Shown piece by piece: positions 43,589-53,262 of a stretch of 64,000 nucleotides of DNA; the stretch's first letter is position 1, and each line of letters starts with the position of its first letter. A program made the translations under genes and the position numbers. The notes under the pieces were generated by a model that was given only the letters and a program-made list of their open reading frames with translations, had not been told where the DNA came from and did no database searches. Source of the stretch: Rhodobacter sp. (lineage in GTDB: Bacteria > Pseudomonadota > Alphaproteobacteria > Rhodobacterales > Rhodobacteraceae); NCBI GenBank assembly GCA_020251025.1, contig JADCDI010000006.1:1-64000 (forward strand), read 5' to 3'.

Positions 43589-45937
43589 TCAGTGCATCAA
43601 TTGGCGCTGAACGGTTGCCGTCAGATCGGTCAGCGAGAAGGGCTTTGGCAGAAAGACCGAATTGGCAATCAGGCCCTGCGCATCGGCAAAGCTTTCCTGG
43701 GCATAGCCGGACACGAAGACGACCCGGGTCTGGGGGCGTTTTTCCAGCGCCTTGCGCACCCAGCTTGGCCCATCCAGCCCCGGCATGACAACGTCGGTCA
43801 CGATGATGTCGACCTGAACCGAGCTGTCTTGCAAAAGCGACAGCGCCGCTTCGGCGCTGTCCGCTTCCAGCACGACATAGCCGCGCAGCCGCAGCGCGCG
43901 CGAGGCGAAGGCCCTGACGGGTGCTTCGTCTTCCACCAGAAGAACCACGGCTTCTCCCTGGCGCAGCATCGGGCGCGGCAGCAGGGGCATCGGTGCCGGG
44001 GCGGGCGCATGGGCAGGCGCAGGTGCCGCCAACGGGCTTGGGGCCGGCTGCGCATTGATCGGGAAATACAGCAGAAAGGTAGAGCCGACACCGGGCTCGC
44101 TTTCGGCAAAGATAAAGCCGCCGGATTGCTTGACGATGCCATAAGCGGTGGACAGACCAAGTCCGGTGCCCTCTCCGGGGCGCTTGGTGGTGTAGAAGGG
44201 ATCGAAGATCTTGGTGATCCGGTCGGGCGGGATGCCGTGCCCGGTATCGGCCACGCGGACCAGGGCGTAGTTGCCGGGCGGCACGACGGCCCGGTCGCGG
44301 TGCATCTCCTGGCGCAGGGTCACCGCTTCGGTGGAAATGCGGATCGTGCCGCCGGCCGACATGGCATCGCGGGCATTGACCACCAGATTGATCACGACCT
44401 GCTCCAGCTGCCGCTTGTCGGCGCGGATCAGGCCAAGCCCCGGCGCATGCCGGAGTTCCAGACGCATCCGTTCCCCCATCAGCCGGTTCAGCAGATGGGT
44501 AAGGTCAGACAGGACATCATAAAGATCGATGTGTTGGGGCATCAGCGTCTGCTTGCGGGAAAACGCCAGCAGTTGCCCCACCAGACTGGCCGCGCGGTTG
44601 GCGTTCTGCCGGATCTGCACCAGATCGGCATAGTCAAGCCCGTCACTGTCCTGCCGCAGCAACAGCAGGTCGCAATGGCCGGAGATTGCCGTCAGAAGAT
44701 TGTTGAAATCATGCGCAATCCCCCCGGCAAGCTGGCCGATCGCCTCCATCTTCTGGCTTTGCGTGAACTGCGCCTCCAGCGTCTTGTGGGCCGTGGCATC
44801 ATTCAGAACCGCCAGAACGCAGGGCCGCCCCCCCTCGACGATGCGGCGCAGCGTGACCTGCACGAAGGTTTCGGCCGGTGCCGTCCGCAGGCGCAGCACC
44901 TCGGCACCGCCCGGATGCCGGTCGGCGATCACATCGCTGATCCAGTCCGAAAGGGATCGCCCCAGCCCTTCCAGAACATCGGGCAGCCGCACCCCCGCAG
45001 CCGCCGGGACCTGCAACAGATCGCGCGCGGCAAGATTGGCCGCCAGCAGGCTGCCGTCCCCGGCAATCGTGACCAGGGCGACCGGCAGATGATCAAGATC
45101 GGCCCGGAACCCGGCGCTGGATGCCGCAGCGGGCAAGGGCAGCAGATAGATCTCGCGGCGCCCGCCCGGGCCTTCGACCTCTGCCTTGAAGGCGCGAATC
45201 GTGCCGCCCTGGGTCAGGATCTCGGTTTCCCCGCCGCTGTCCCGGGCGGGACTGGCAAGAATCTGGTCGATCCGGCGCGGTCTGGTGCCCAGAAGGCGAC
45301 GCATCGCCTCGTTCATGAACAGGACGGCCCCGGCCCTGTTGCAGATCAGCATCGGCAGACTCAGCAGGTCTGCACTGCGTCCGGGGGGCGTCCGGTCAGG
45401 CACCTCATCGAACCGCCACAGGAAGCGGGCCGCGCTGACGCGATGAACCGACAGCCGGGTGGTTCCCCTGCGGGTCACCAGATCTTCGGTGGCCGCACCC
45501 TGCGCCGCCGCCCGCGACTGCAACCGAAAAAGGACGGCACCGGGGTACAGGCAATGATCGCCAAGGGCCTGCAACAGACGCTGCGCCCCGCCGCCGGCAA
45601 ACCGCTGGGCGGCGGCCGCGTTGAGATATCCGACCTGACCTTCGACATCGGTGGTAAAGCAGGGGGCCGGGTCTTCGGCCAAAAGCACGGTCAGAAGGCT
45701 TTCCTCGCGCCGGACAGCATAGCGGGCAAGATGCATGCCAAGATAGATCGTCAGCGCAAGCGCGATGAAGGTGGCAGCCCCGGCAAAGAGAAGCGCCTTG
45801 ACCAGATCATCCGAAACCCCGCCCGCCACGGTCCCCAGGGCAAGGGCCAGCACGACAAGCAGCCAGGACTGCGGGGCAAGCAGCCGCACATGATCCGCAA
45901 ACCCGCCGATGGCCAATCCGGCATGTCCCAAAGGCAA
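43589..45937 (-). CDS. cckA: CckA-type hybrid histidine kinase
   Basis: A 782-residue membrane hybrid kinase matching CckA, which with ChpT controls the cell-cycle regulator CtrA (motility and gene-transfer-agent control in Rhodobacter relatives). Two N-terminal membrane helices (about residues 22-65), PAS-like sensor regions, HisKA with MEAIGQLAGGIAHDFNNLL, ATP-binding NLVVNARDAM, DTGHGIPPD and GTGLGLSTAYGIVKQSGG, an Ala/Pro linker, then a receiver with VEDEAPVR, Asp in IIVTDVVMPGLDG and the PKPFS lysine. No early ATG exists: the start must be a TTG, at 45937 or 45931 (the latter is better spaced from GGGAG). A CtrA box lies just upstream. Confidence 0.93.
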   Translation of the reverse strand: MPLGHAGLAIGGFADHVRLLAPQSWLLVVLALALGTVAGGVSDDLVKALLFAGAATFIALALTIYLGMHLARYAVRREESLLTVLLAEDPAPCFTTDVEGQVGYLNAAAAQRFAGGGAQRLLQALGDHCLYPGAVLFRLQSRAAAQGAATEDLVTRRGTTRLSVHRVSAARFLWRFDEVPDRTPPGRSADLLSLPMLICNRAGAVLFMNEAMRRLLGTRPRRIDQILASPARDSGGETEILTQGGTIRAFKAEVEGPGGRREIYLLPLPAAASSAGFRADLDHLPVALVTIAGDGSLLAANLAARDLLQVPAAAGVRLPDVLEGLGRSLSDWISDVIADRHPGGAEVLRLRTAPAETFVQVTLRRIVEGGRPCVLAVLNDATAHKTLEAQFTQSQKMEAIGQLAGGIAHDFNNLLTAISGHCDLLLLRQDSDGLDYADLVQIRQNANRAASLVGQLLAFSRKQTLMPQHIDLYDVLSDLTHLLNRLMGERMRLELRHAPGLGLIRADKRQLEQVVINLVVNARDAMSAGGTIRISTEAVTLRQEMHRDRAVVPPGNYALVRVADTGHGIPPDRITKIFDPFYTTKRPGEGTGLGLSTAYGIVKQSGGFIFAESEPGVGSTFLLYFPINAQPAPSPLAAPAPAHAPAPAPMPLLPRPMLRQGEAVVLLVEDEAPVRAFASRALRLRGYVVLEADSAEAALSLLQDSSVQVDIIVTDVVMPGLDGPSWVRKALEKRPQTRVVFVSGYAQESFADAQGLIANSVFLPKPFSLTDLTATVQRQLMH

Positions 45938-45978
45938 ACTCCCTGCCCGACCCGCGCCGGCATTGACGCTGAAAAGGG

Positions 45979-45993
45979 TTAACCTGTTGTTAA
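45979..45993. promoter_or_regulatory. CtrA box TTAA-N7-TTAA
   Basis: TTAACCTGTTGTTAA, a perfect match to the CtrA recognition sequence, 42 bases upstream of the cckA start, also readable as direct repeat GTTAAC-N5-GTTAAC... halves. This suggests that CtrA regulates the gene of its own upstream kinase. Confidence 0.8.
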
Positions 45994-46027
45994 CAAGGCT
46001 CTCAAGGAAATTGTTCCGGTCCGGCGT

Positions 46028-47191
46028 TCAGCCCCGTGCCAGCACGGCAAGATAGAAGCCGTCACCACCCTGCAAAGGTGTAAGGCGAAGCTCGCTTTCC
46101 GGTCTCCAGCCGGGGTGCCGCCCCAGAAAATGGGTGATCCGGGCCTGGTTTTCGGCATCAAGAAGCGAACAGGTGGCATAGGCAAGTCGGCCCCCGGACG
46201 CGACAAGGGCAGCACAGCGGTCAAGGATCTGCGCCTGAAGCGCACATGCGCGGGCAAGCTGCGCTTCGGTCAGCCGCCATTTGCCTTCGGGGTCGCGGCG
46301 CCAGCTGCCGGACCCCGAGCAGGGCGCATCGGCCAGAACCAGATCGAACGGTGCCGCGCGCGCCACGGCGGCACCATCCAGAAGCTGCACGCAAATGCCC
46401 GCCCGTTCGGCCCGCTGCGGCAGGTCGCGCATCCGCCCCGGCTCTGCATCATGGGCAAAAAGCCGCAGCGGCAGGCGCGCGCCCATGGCAAGGGTCTTGC
46501 CACCGCCGCCGGCACAGAAATCCAGAACGCTCGCACCTGCGGCCAGCGGTATCGCCTGGGCCACCGCCTGCGATGCCACATCCTGCAGCTCAACCGATCC
46601 GTCGCGATAGGCCGCAGAGCCGACGATTTTCCGCGCGTTCCCCGTAACTTCAAGGGCGTCCGGCGCAAGACCGTGCGGCAGCGTGACAATCCCCTCGGCC
46701 GCCAGGCTTGCCTGCGCCTCTGCCCGCGTCAGACGGGCCCGGTTCACCCGCAGGAATACCGGGGCACGATGCCGCAAAAGACGCATCACCGGGGCAAAGT
46801 CTGCGCCCAGGCTGCGCTTCAGCGCGGGGGCAAGCCAGTCCGGACAATCCAGCGCCACAAGCTCTTGCAGGGGTGCAGGGTGCTGCGCTTCGGCGTCCGT
46901 CAGGGGGGCGGGCGCGTGCCCCAAGCCGGTGAACAGCGTGGCGGGGTCCACACCGGCTGCCCGCAGCCCGCCCAGCACCAGGCCACGCCCGGTCCTGCTG
47001 CCGCCGAGCGCGGCAAAGGACCGGCGGCAGCGCAGCGCCTCAAAGACCGTATCGCCCACCGCAGCCCTGTCGCCGGACCCGGCAAAGCGGCTGGCCCGGC
47101 CCCACTGGGCCAGCGCCTGGCCGGCGGGCATGCCCGCCAGCACGAGATCCAGAACCGCGATGGCGGCAGACAGGCGCGCCGCAGGCGTCAT
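46028..47191 (-). CDS. RsmB/NOP2-family RNA m5C methyltransferase
   Basis: A 387-residue S-adenosylmethionine-dependent RNA (probably 16S rRNA) cytosine-5 methyltransferase. It has an N-terminal NusB-like helical part (about residues 1-140), then VLDFCAGGGGKTLAM (cofactor site), LFAHDAEPGRM, VLADAPCSGSGSWRRDPEGKW with one catalytic Cys, and LAYATCSLLDAENQ with the second. Somewhat short for RsmB (about 430), so exact target is uncertain. It lies between guaB and cckA on the same strand. Confidence 0.9.
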   Translation of the reverse strand: MTPAARLSAAIAVLDLVLAGMPAGQALAQWGRASRFAGSGDRAAVGDTVFEALRCRRSFAALGGSRTGRGLVLGGLRAAGVDPATLFTGLGHAPAPLTDAEAQHPAPLQELVALDCPDWLAPALKRSLGADFAPVMRLLRHRAPVFLRVNRARLTRAEAQASLAAEGIVTLPHGLAPDALEVTGNARKIVGSAAYRDGSVELQDVASQAVAQAIPLAAGASVLDFCAGGGGKTLAMGARLPLRLFAHDAEPGRMRDLPQRAERAGICVQLLDGAAVARAAPFDLVLADAPCSGSGSWRRDPEGKWRLTEAQLARACALQAQILDRCAALVASGGRLAYATCSLLDAENQARITHFLGRHPGWRPESELRLTPLQGGDGFYLAVLARG

Positions 47192-47392
47192 GCGTTAAGG
47201 CCCGCTCTGAGATAAGCCGCGCAAGGCATTGAAAAACCGCCAGCCCTTGATTTCCTGAAGCGTGTTGCCGCTGTCCGCGGCCCGCACCGCCCCCGTGACA
47301 CAGCCGGCACCGGACGACGCCGGAAACCCGGCGCAGGCCGCCACCTTGTCCGGCGTTCCGGGGCGGCCCACCGGCCGCACTTTCCCGTGGGG

Positions 47393-48967
<1,575 letters not shown>

Positions 48968-48985
48968 TCACAGGGGGGGGCGCAC

Positions 48986-49684
48986 ATGCGCGTTGCCATC
49001 GTCGAGAACACGCGGATCACGCATCACGGGCAGGTCGGCGTTGCCCTGCACGAGGCGGGGGCGCTGGTCGAGGTCTTCCACCCCTGGGCCGACGGTCGCC
49101 TGCCCGAGGTTGCCCAAGGTCATGACGCCATCGTCGTCTTCGGCGGCGATCAATCGGCCCTGGATGATGCCGCCCATCCCTATCTGCCCGCGCTGGCCCG
49201 CTGCATGGCCGGGTTTTCGGCTGCCGACCGCGCCGTTCTGGGCATCTGCCTTGGCAGCCAGATCCTGGCGCGCGCCTTTGGCGGGTCCAATCACCTTGGC
49301 ACCGCGCCCGAATTCGGCTGGCTGCCCGTGACCCTGACAGAGGCGGGCCGCAGCGATCCGCTGCTGTCGGCAGTGCCGCAGGCTTTCCCGGTCTTTCAGT
49401 GGCACAGCGATACCTTCACCCTGCCGCCGGGTGCCACGCATCTTGCCACCGGGCCGGTCGCGCAGAACCAGGCCTTCCGGCTGGGCCGTGCGACCTATGG
49501 CACGCAGTTCCACTTTGAAGCCAACAGGGCGGTTGTCGCCGACTGGACACGCACCTTCCCCGAGGCGACGGACCGGATGGCCCCGGGCTGGGCCGGGGCG
49601 CATCCGGAAATGTCGGCACGCCTTGGCGCAAGGGCCGACCGGACCGGACTGGAAATTGCCCGCGCCTGGGTCGGGCTGATCTGA
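48986..49684 (+). CDS. Class I glutamine amidotransferase-like protein
   Basis: A 232-residue glutaminase-fold protein. The nucleophile Cys lies in VLGICLGSQILARAFGG, the His in TYGTQFHFEANRAV and a downstream Glu completes the triad. This stand-alone group (GMP-synthase-like amidotransferases) often hydrolyses gamma-glutamyl amides or acts with an unlinked partner. It diverges from guaB across 144 bases; the closeness to purine synthesis is suggestive only. The early FGGDQSALDDAAHPYLPAL stretch is family-typical. Confidence 0.87.
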   Translation: MRVAIVENTRITHHGQVGVALHEAGALVEVFHPWADGRLPEVAQGHDAIVVFGGDQSALDDAAHPYLPALARCMAGFSAADRAVLGICLGSQILARAFGGSNHLGTAPEFGWLPVTLTEAGRSDPLLSAVPQAFPVFQWHSDTFTLPPGATHLATGPVAQNQAFRLGRATYGTQFHFEANRAVVADWTRTFPEATDRMAPGWAGAHPEMSARLGARADRTGLEIARAWVGLI

Positions 49685-49782
49685 CGCAGGTCCCGATGCG
49701 CCGCACTGCGGCTTTTGTCCCGTGACGCCGCCGGCATTCCGCCGCAGGTCCGGCCCGACCGTGCCGGGGCTTCATTGGCCTG

Positions 49783-50775
49783 CTACGCCTCTGCCGCGTT
49801 CGTCATTCGGGCGAGGCGGCCCTTCATCCAGTCCTGCAACAGACGGAAGATGATCGGCAGACCCGCGACGGTCGCCGCCGACAACAGCAGCGCACCTGCG
49901 ATGCGCCAGGGCCCGTCCAGCGCCAGAAACAGCGTGGCACAGGCGGCCAGGGGACTGCTCAGCGCCGCCAGAAAAGGCGTTTGGCCGGACTGCAGCAGCC
50001 ACCGGCCACTTGCGCCAAGGCCCAGCAGAAGGGCCGCAGCCAGCATCGCCGCAACCTGCGCCCACAGGATCAGGCCCAGCCCCTGCGCCGCCAGGCCCAG
50101 CACGGCCAGCGGGAACAGGTGAAGCGCCAGCAGCGGGCGCAGCGGCGCAGGGGGAATGCGGCGCATCAACTGCGTGGCGCTGACAAGCCCGATTACCGCC
50201 GCCACCGGTGCCGACAGGGCCGCAAGCGCTGCGGCAAGCCCGGTCCAGCCCAGATCAAGCGCGGGCAGCGCCCCCATGGCGAGGCCTGAAAACATCGTCT
50301 GCCACACCGGCGTCACGACACGCCCCTCCGCCGGACCGGCGGCAAGAACCGCCACCGCCCCGGCAATCAGCACAAGATGCGCGGCCAGTCCCGCCAGAAT
50401 CAGGACGGCGGCCAGACCGGGCCGGATGGGGGCCAGCACAAGGGCAACGGCAGGCAAAGACAGGACCAGTGCCGCCAGTCCGTCGCGGCCCGGCAGGTTG
50501 CGCAGATCCTCTGCCATGACCGCCGGGCGGCGCAGGCCCTTCGCGGCATAAGTGGTGGCGGCAAAAGCCCACAGCAGCGTTACCGCCCCCAGACAGGCCT
50601 CGACCACAGCGGCAGGCAGCGAAAATTCCGCCGCCGCCCTGCGCCAGGCCAGGCCAAGCCAGACAAGCCCGAGGATGCCGGGAAAGACCGCAGGCGGCAT
50701 GCGGCGGAACCAGCCGCCCCTTGCGGGCCGTTCGGGCGGGACCACGGGCGGCTGGCCCCGGCGCAAAGGGGTCAT
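49783..50775 (-). CDS. SLAC1/TehA-family membrane channel or transporter
   Basis: A 330-residue membrane protein with about ten hydrophobic helices, resembling the SLAC1/TehA voltage-dependent anion channel family, historically called tellurite-resistance/dicarboxylate transporters. The N-terminus is soluble and proline-rich (PVVPPERPARGGWFRRMPPAVFPGILGLVWLG), with the PPAVFPGILGL stretch typical of the family. WQTMFSGLAMGALPALD is near the centre. The ATG at 50775 has GGAGGG eight bases upstream. The substrate is not deducible. It lies 36 bases from the truncated phytanoyl dioxygenase. Confidence 0.82.
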   Translation of the reverse strand: MTPLRRGQPPVVPPERPARGGWFRRMPPAVFPGILGLVWLGLAWRRAAAEFSLPAAVVEACLGAVTLLWAFAATTYAAKGLRRPAVMAEDLRNLPGRDGLAALVLSLPAVALVLAPIRPGLAAVLILAGLAAHLVLIAGAVAVLAAGPAEGRVVTPVWQTMFSGLAMGALPALDLGWTGLAAALAALSAPVAAVIGLVSATQLMRRIPPAPLRPLLALHLFPLAVLGLAAQGLGLILWAQVAAMLAAALLLGLGASGRWLLQSGQTPFLAALSSPLAACATLFLALDGPWRIAGALLLSAATVAGLPIIFRLLQDWMKGRLARMTNAAEA

Positions 50776-50811
50776 CACAAATCCCTCCGGTTCGGCACCC
50801 CGCACCCTGCG

Positions 50812-51354
50812 CTACAGCAGAAAGGGGAACCAGTCTTCGCGCAGGGTCTGCCCCGCAACCATGCCATGCCCCGGATAGGGCGGCGAGGTGCGGCCGGGAC
50901 GTTCGACATAGCGCGCATCATCGCCGACCAGCCGCAGGGAAAAGGCCCGCCGCCGGGCGGCGGAAGCATTGCCGCGCGCCCCGTGAAGCGTGCGGAAATG
51001 AAAGGCAACCGCATCGCCCGGCTCCATCTGCCATTCCAGAACGTTCATGCCTTCGGCATCGGGGTCCGGCACGGGCATGTATCTGTCGGGGTCGGGGAAA
51101 AAGGCGGTTTCGGCCAGCCAGCGCGTCGGCAGGACCTCGCGCGGCCACAGGTGCGACCCGGCAACGCAGCGCAGAGATGCCTCTTTCACCGGATCGACCG
51201 GCGACCAGAAGCTGACGGTCTGGCGCCCTTCGACAAAGTAATACGGGCCGTCCTGATGCCAGGGCGTGGGCCGGGTGGTGCCCGGTTCCTTGACCAGCAC
51301 ATGGTCATGGAACATCTGGACCCGGTCTGATGTGATCACCTCCCGGCCCAGCTC
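50812..51354 (-). pseudogene. 5'-truncated phytanoyl-CoA dioxygenase-family gene
   Basis: The C-terminal two thirds of a non-heme iron/2-oxoglutarate dioxygenase (PhyH family). Preserved are FHDHVLVKEPGTTRPTPWHQDGPYYF with the HxD iron ligands, LRCVAGSHLWPREVL, and FHFRTLHGARGN with the distal His and the 2-oxoglutarate Arg. Homology seems to begin with ELGREV at 51354; immediately before it is a stop codon and low-GC foreign sequence. A full-length relative would be about 260-280 residues. A GTG at 51339 could still start a fragment. It was cut by the insertion at about 51355-53260. Confidence 0.82.
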
Positions 51355-51553
51355 TCAACTTCTCACTTCCGCAAAAGCGTGAGTCAGGCTGGAAAACCAC
51401 CGCGCTGGCAGCCAAATTTCCATTTTGGCCGGTACAACCTCTCATGTAAACAACGGAGCCATCAAAACGCTCATAATACACATTCTTATGTCTGGTCGGT
51501 ATCCATTCCGGACTGATGGCAGTGTAGACAACATAGATCTGCTCGATCTGCAT
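51305..51553 (-). CDS. Truncated small unknown ORF at insertion boundary
   Basis: An 82-residue open frame starting MQIEQIYVVYTAISPEWIPTR, with lower GC than the surroundings and two Cys (RGCTGQ, SRFCGSE). It starts one base after the stop of the secreted unknown at 51555, preceded by AGGGG. Its final 16 or so codons read into the dioxygenase remnant in a different frame, so the original gene probably continued elsewhere and was truncated at 51355. No family recognised. Confidence 0.5.
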   Translation of the reverse strand: MQIEQIYVVYTAISPEWIPTRHKNVYYERFDGSVVYMRGCTGQNGNLAASAVVFQPDSRFCGSEKLRAGPGGDHIRPGPDVP

Positions 51554-51554
51554 T

Positions 51555-52010
51555 TCATTTCACCCCTATGGCCACATGCTCGATTACCGGGATAAGTTCC
51601 AATGATTCCTGAAATGACGTTATAACACGGAATTTCCCGTCCACTGTATATACGTCGCGTGAGCAGGTGATAGTTTTATCTTTCCAGCTTTCGCACGATC
51701 CAGAATTCTGAGAATAGAATTCAGCGATCTTCTTCATCGTCCATTCTGCGGAAAGGAACGTATTCTGGTTTATTGATACAATTTCAACAAAGCTTTCCGA
51801 CTGCCGCGCTTCCTTTTGCCGCGCCAAAGCGGAAAATTCAATACTTTCTATTGTATCAAATACTTGCATATTGCCTCCGTCTGCAAATGTGAATGGTGGA
51901 CTCGTGAAGGCCATAAGAGCCACTAGGGCTGTCAGGTCGCGTGCTCTCGATGCTCTAATCGCAGAACTCTCAAGCACTACGCAAAATAAATCTATGACAG
52001 CCCTTTTCAT
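51555..52010 (-). CDS. Secreted or membrane-anchored unknown protein
   Basis: A protein of up to 151 residues with a probable export signal ending LTALVALMAFTSPPFTFADGG; the true start may be internal (for example the ATG at 51914), because the stretch before it is unlike a signal sequence. The mature part contains FDTIESIEFSALARQKEARQSESFVEIVSINQN, two Cys in GSCESWKDKTITCSRD and an aspartate-rich strand. AT-rich codons set it apart from its chromosomal neighbours. Not recognised; it is followed one base later by the truncated 82-residue ORF. Confidence 0.55.
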   Translation of the reverse strand: MKRAVIDLFCVVLESSAIRASRARDLTALVALMAFTSPPFTFADGGNMQVFDTIESIEFSALARQKEARQSESFVEIVSINQNTFLSAEWTMKKIAEFYSQNSGSCESWKDKTITCSRDVYTVDGKFRVITSFQESLELIPVIEHVAIGVK

Positions 52011-52042
52011 CAAGCCCGACCTCACTGTGCTTGCGCCCCAAC

Positions 52043-52139
52043 CTACCCCACCCTCAGCACTCTTAGCAAGTTCCGATAGATGGTAGGCCGCGATACGCAG
52101 CCCGCATTACCCAAGTAGATCTCTGATTTCACTGGCCTG
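52043..52139 (-). pseudogene. Serine recombinase C-terminal remnant
   Basis: Read on the minus strand, 52103-52043 gives GCVSRPTIYRNLLRVLRVG and a stop, which matches the helix-turn-helix tail of resolvase/invertase-type serine recombinases (pattern G-V-S-R-P-T-I/V-Y). Upstream, in another frame, ASEIRDLLG (to 52139) fits the preceding helix, so the fragment is also frameshifted. No catalytic domain remains. Confidence 0.6.
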
Positions 52140-52209
52140 ACCGTGATATGTTCTAACCGTTTTTTTTCAATATTAACTGTGGCGATGAGGGCGGCAAGGG
52201 GCGTGCTCT

Positions 52210-52425
52210 ATGGATCACCCGGAGGGTGCGGGATTGCAGCGGGCAGATCGGATGGACTTCGACCGCCGCGTTCGGCTGGAGTGGCGGGGCGCGCAGATCA
52301 GTTCGGACGGCGGTCTGCTTGTGTTGCGCGAGCTTGACGATTCGCTTGGGCTGTCCGATCTGACGTCAGCTTCGCGGCGCGATAATCGTATCGCCAAGAA
52401 CACCATCCTTCGTCTTGACGGGTGA
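52210..52425 (+). pseudogene. IS1380-family transposase N-terminal fragment
   Basis: A 71-codon open frame whose DFDRRVRLEWRGAQISSDGG, LLVLRELDDSLGLSDLTSA and NTILRLDG segments match the N-terminus of IS1380-type transposases, which are normally more than 400 residues. A stop interrupts it right after LDG, and FRLKQS after the stop resembles the expected FRQS continuation, so it is a broken relic. No DDE residues or terminal repeats remain. High-GC codons contrast with adjacent ORFs, suggesting a separate arrival. Confidence 0.75.
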
Positions 52426-52540
52426 TTCCGGTTGAAACAGTCCCGATGCCATGCAAGTATACCGAAAATCGGAAGGCTTTGCGGTTTTTTCAACCTGTAC
52501 AGTCACTCCGGATTCCGGTTCACTGCGGAGGTTCCATCCC

Positions 52541-53260
52541 ATGATAAAGCGCACGGTATTCCTTTTTTTGGCGATCACCCAAGCCGGCGCGGTGGCCGCT
52601 CAGGAGGGTTCACCATCCATCCGTCCGGTGCTGGAATTGGTTGCCTATACCGGCGCGCAACTGAAGTACTGCCAGTTTGCTGATTCACCCGGTGATGCGC
52701 AAGAGACGTTTGACGCCGCACTATCTGCGCTTGCAGATTCTTTGACGGTCCGCGCCATCGCTATCGGGAAGAACCCGGAAGATGTGCCAAAGGGCATTTC
52801 AGATTACATTGCGCTGATTACACGTGAGCCACCAGACTTGGCAGAATTTGCAAAGAATTGCCCAGCGGAAATTAAACAGCAGATTGATCTTCTGAAGTCA
52901 AGCAAGCTTCAGGAATACCTTGAGAATTATCGTTCTCTTCCGATCAGCTATGACAAGCCTTTCCCCGTGTCAGGCAGTGGTGTTGAAAGTTATGCAGATG
53001 CATCAACACAGCAGCTTTTTCTGGATACAATACGCGCTAATCTGGAGAATTGTACTGACTTGAAGCTTGTTTCAATTGTGCTGGATTCAAGGTCAGTCGA
53101 TTCTGGAGATAATCTTCCAATTTTTGTGGCGCCGAATATAACATACACGGAAATTTGGAACGTCGAATGTGGAGATCAACCATGTGTTTTCAAGATCACC
53201 CATGCACGGGACAGTGAAGGACCGAATGGACTTTACTCGGTAGAAGGACAAACCCCGTAG
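52541..53260 (+). CDS. Secreted unknown protein in AT-rich insert
   Basis: A 239-residue protein with a clear signal peptide (MIKRTVFLFLAITQAGAVAAQ, cut near residue 21). The mature part starts EGSPSIRPVLELVAYTGAQ, has YCQFADSPGDAQETFDAAL, a charged helix KNCPAEIKQQIDLLKSSKL, and ends with paired Cys in NVECGDQPCVF. It is probably periplasmic and possibly disulfide-bonded. No known family recognised. The ATG at 52541 has GGAGG upstream. Base composition is lower in GC than neighbours, consistent with transfer. It ends two bases before agmatinase starts. Confidence 0.7.
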   Translation: MIKRTVFLFLAITQAGAVAAQEGSPSIRPVLELVAYTGAQLKYCQFADSPGDAQETFDAALSALADSLTVRAIAIGKNPEDVPKGISDYIALITREPPDLAEFAKNCPAEIKQQIDLLKSSKLQEYLENYRSLPISYDKPFPVSGSGVESYADASTQQLFLDTIRANLENCTDLKLVSIVLDSRSVDSGDNLPIFVAPNITYTEIWNVECGDQPCVFKITHARDSEGPNGLYSVEGQTP

Positions 53261-53262
53261 CA

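Larger units (their letters stand above)
51355..53262. mobile_element. Decayed low-GC insertion with recombinase and IS remnants
   Basis: About 1.9 kb that is visibly richer in A and T than the rest of the window. It carries, in order, a truncated ORF, a secreted unknown, the end of a serine recombinase, the start of an IS1380-type transposase, and a secreted unknown. One end cuts the dioxygenase gene; the other lies just before agmatinase. I could not find matching direct repeats at the ends. Several insertion and deletion steps are likely. Confidence 0.65.

Noticed and set aside
43529..45982. Long open frame (more than 800 codons) on the plus strand opposite cckA, and similar frames opposite pucC and aglA-aglK
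   Set aside because: In GC-rich DNA the antisense of a real gene often lacks stops. These translations are rich in His, Arg, Gln and Pro, have no domain motifs, and the minus-strand genes show clear families.
47195..47380. Possible 61-residue peptide between guaB and the rRNA methyltransferase
   Set aside because: It would start with GTG, lacks a ribosome site and has no recognisable motif; better taken as noise.
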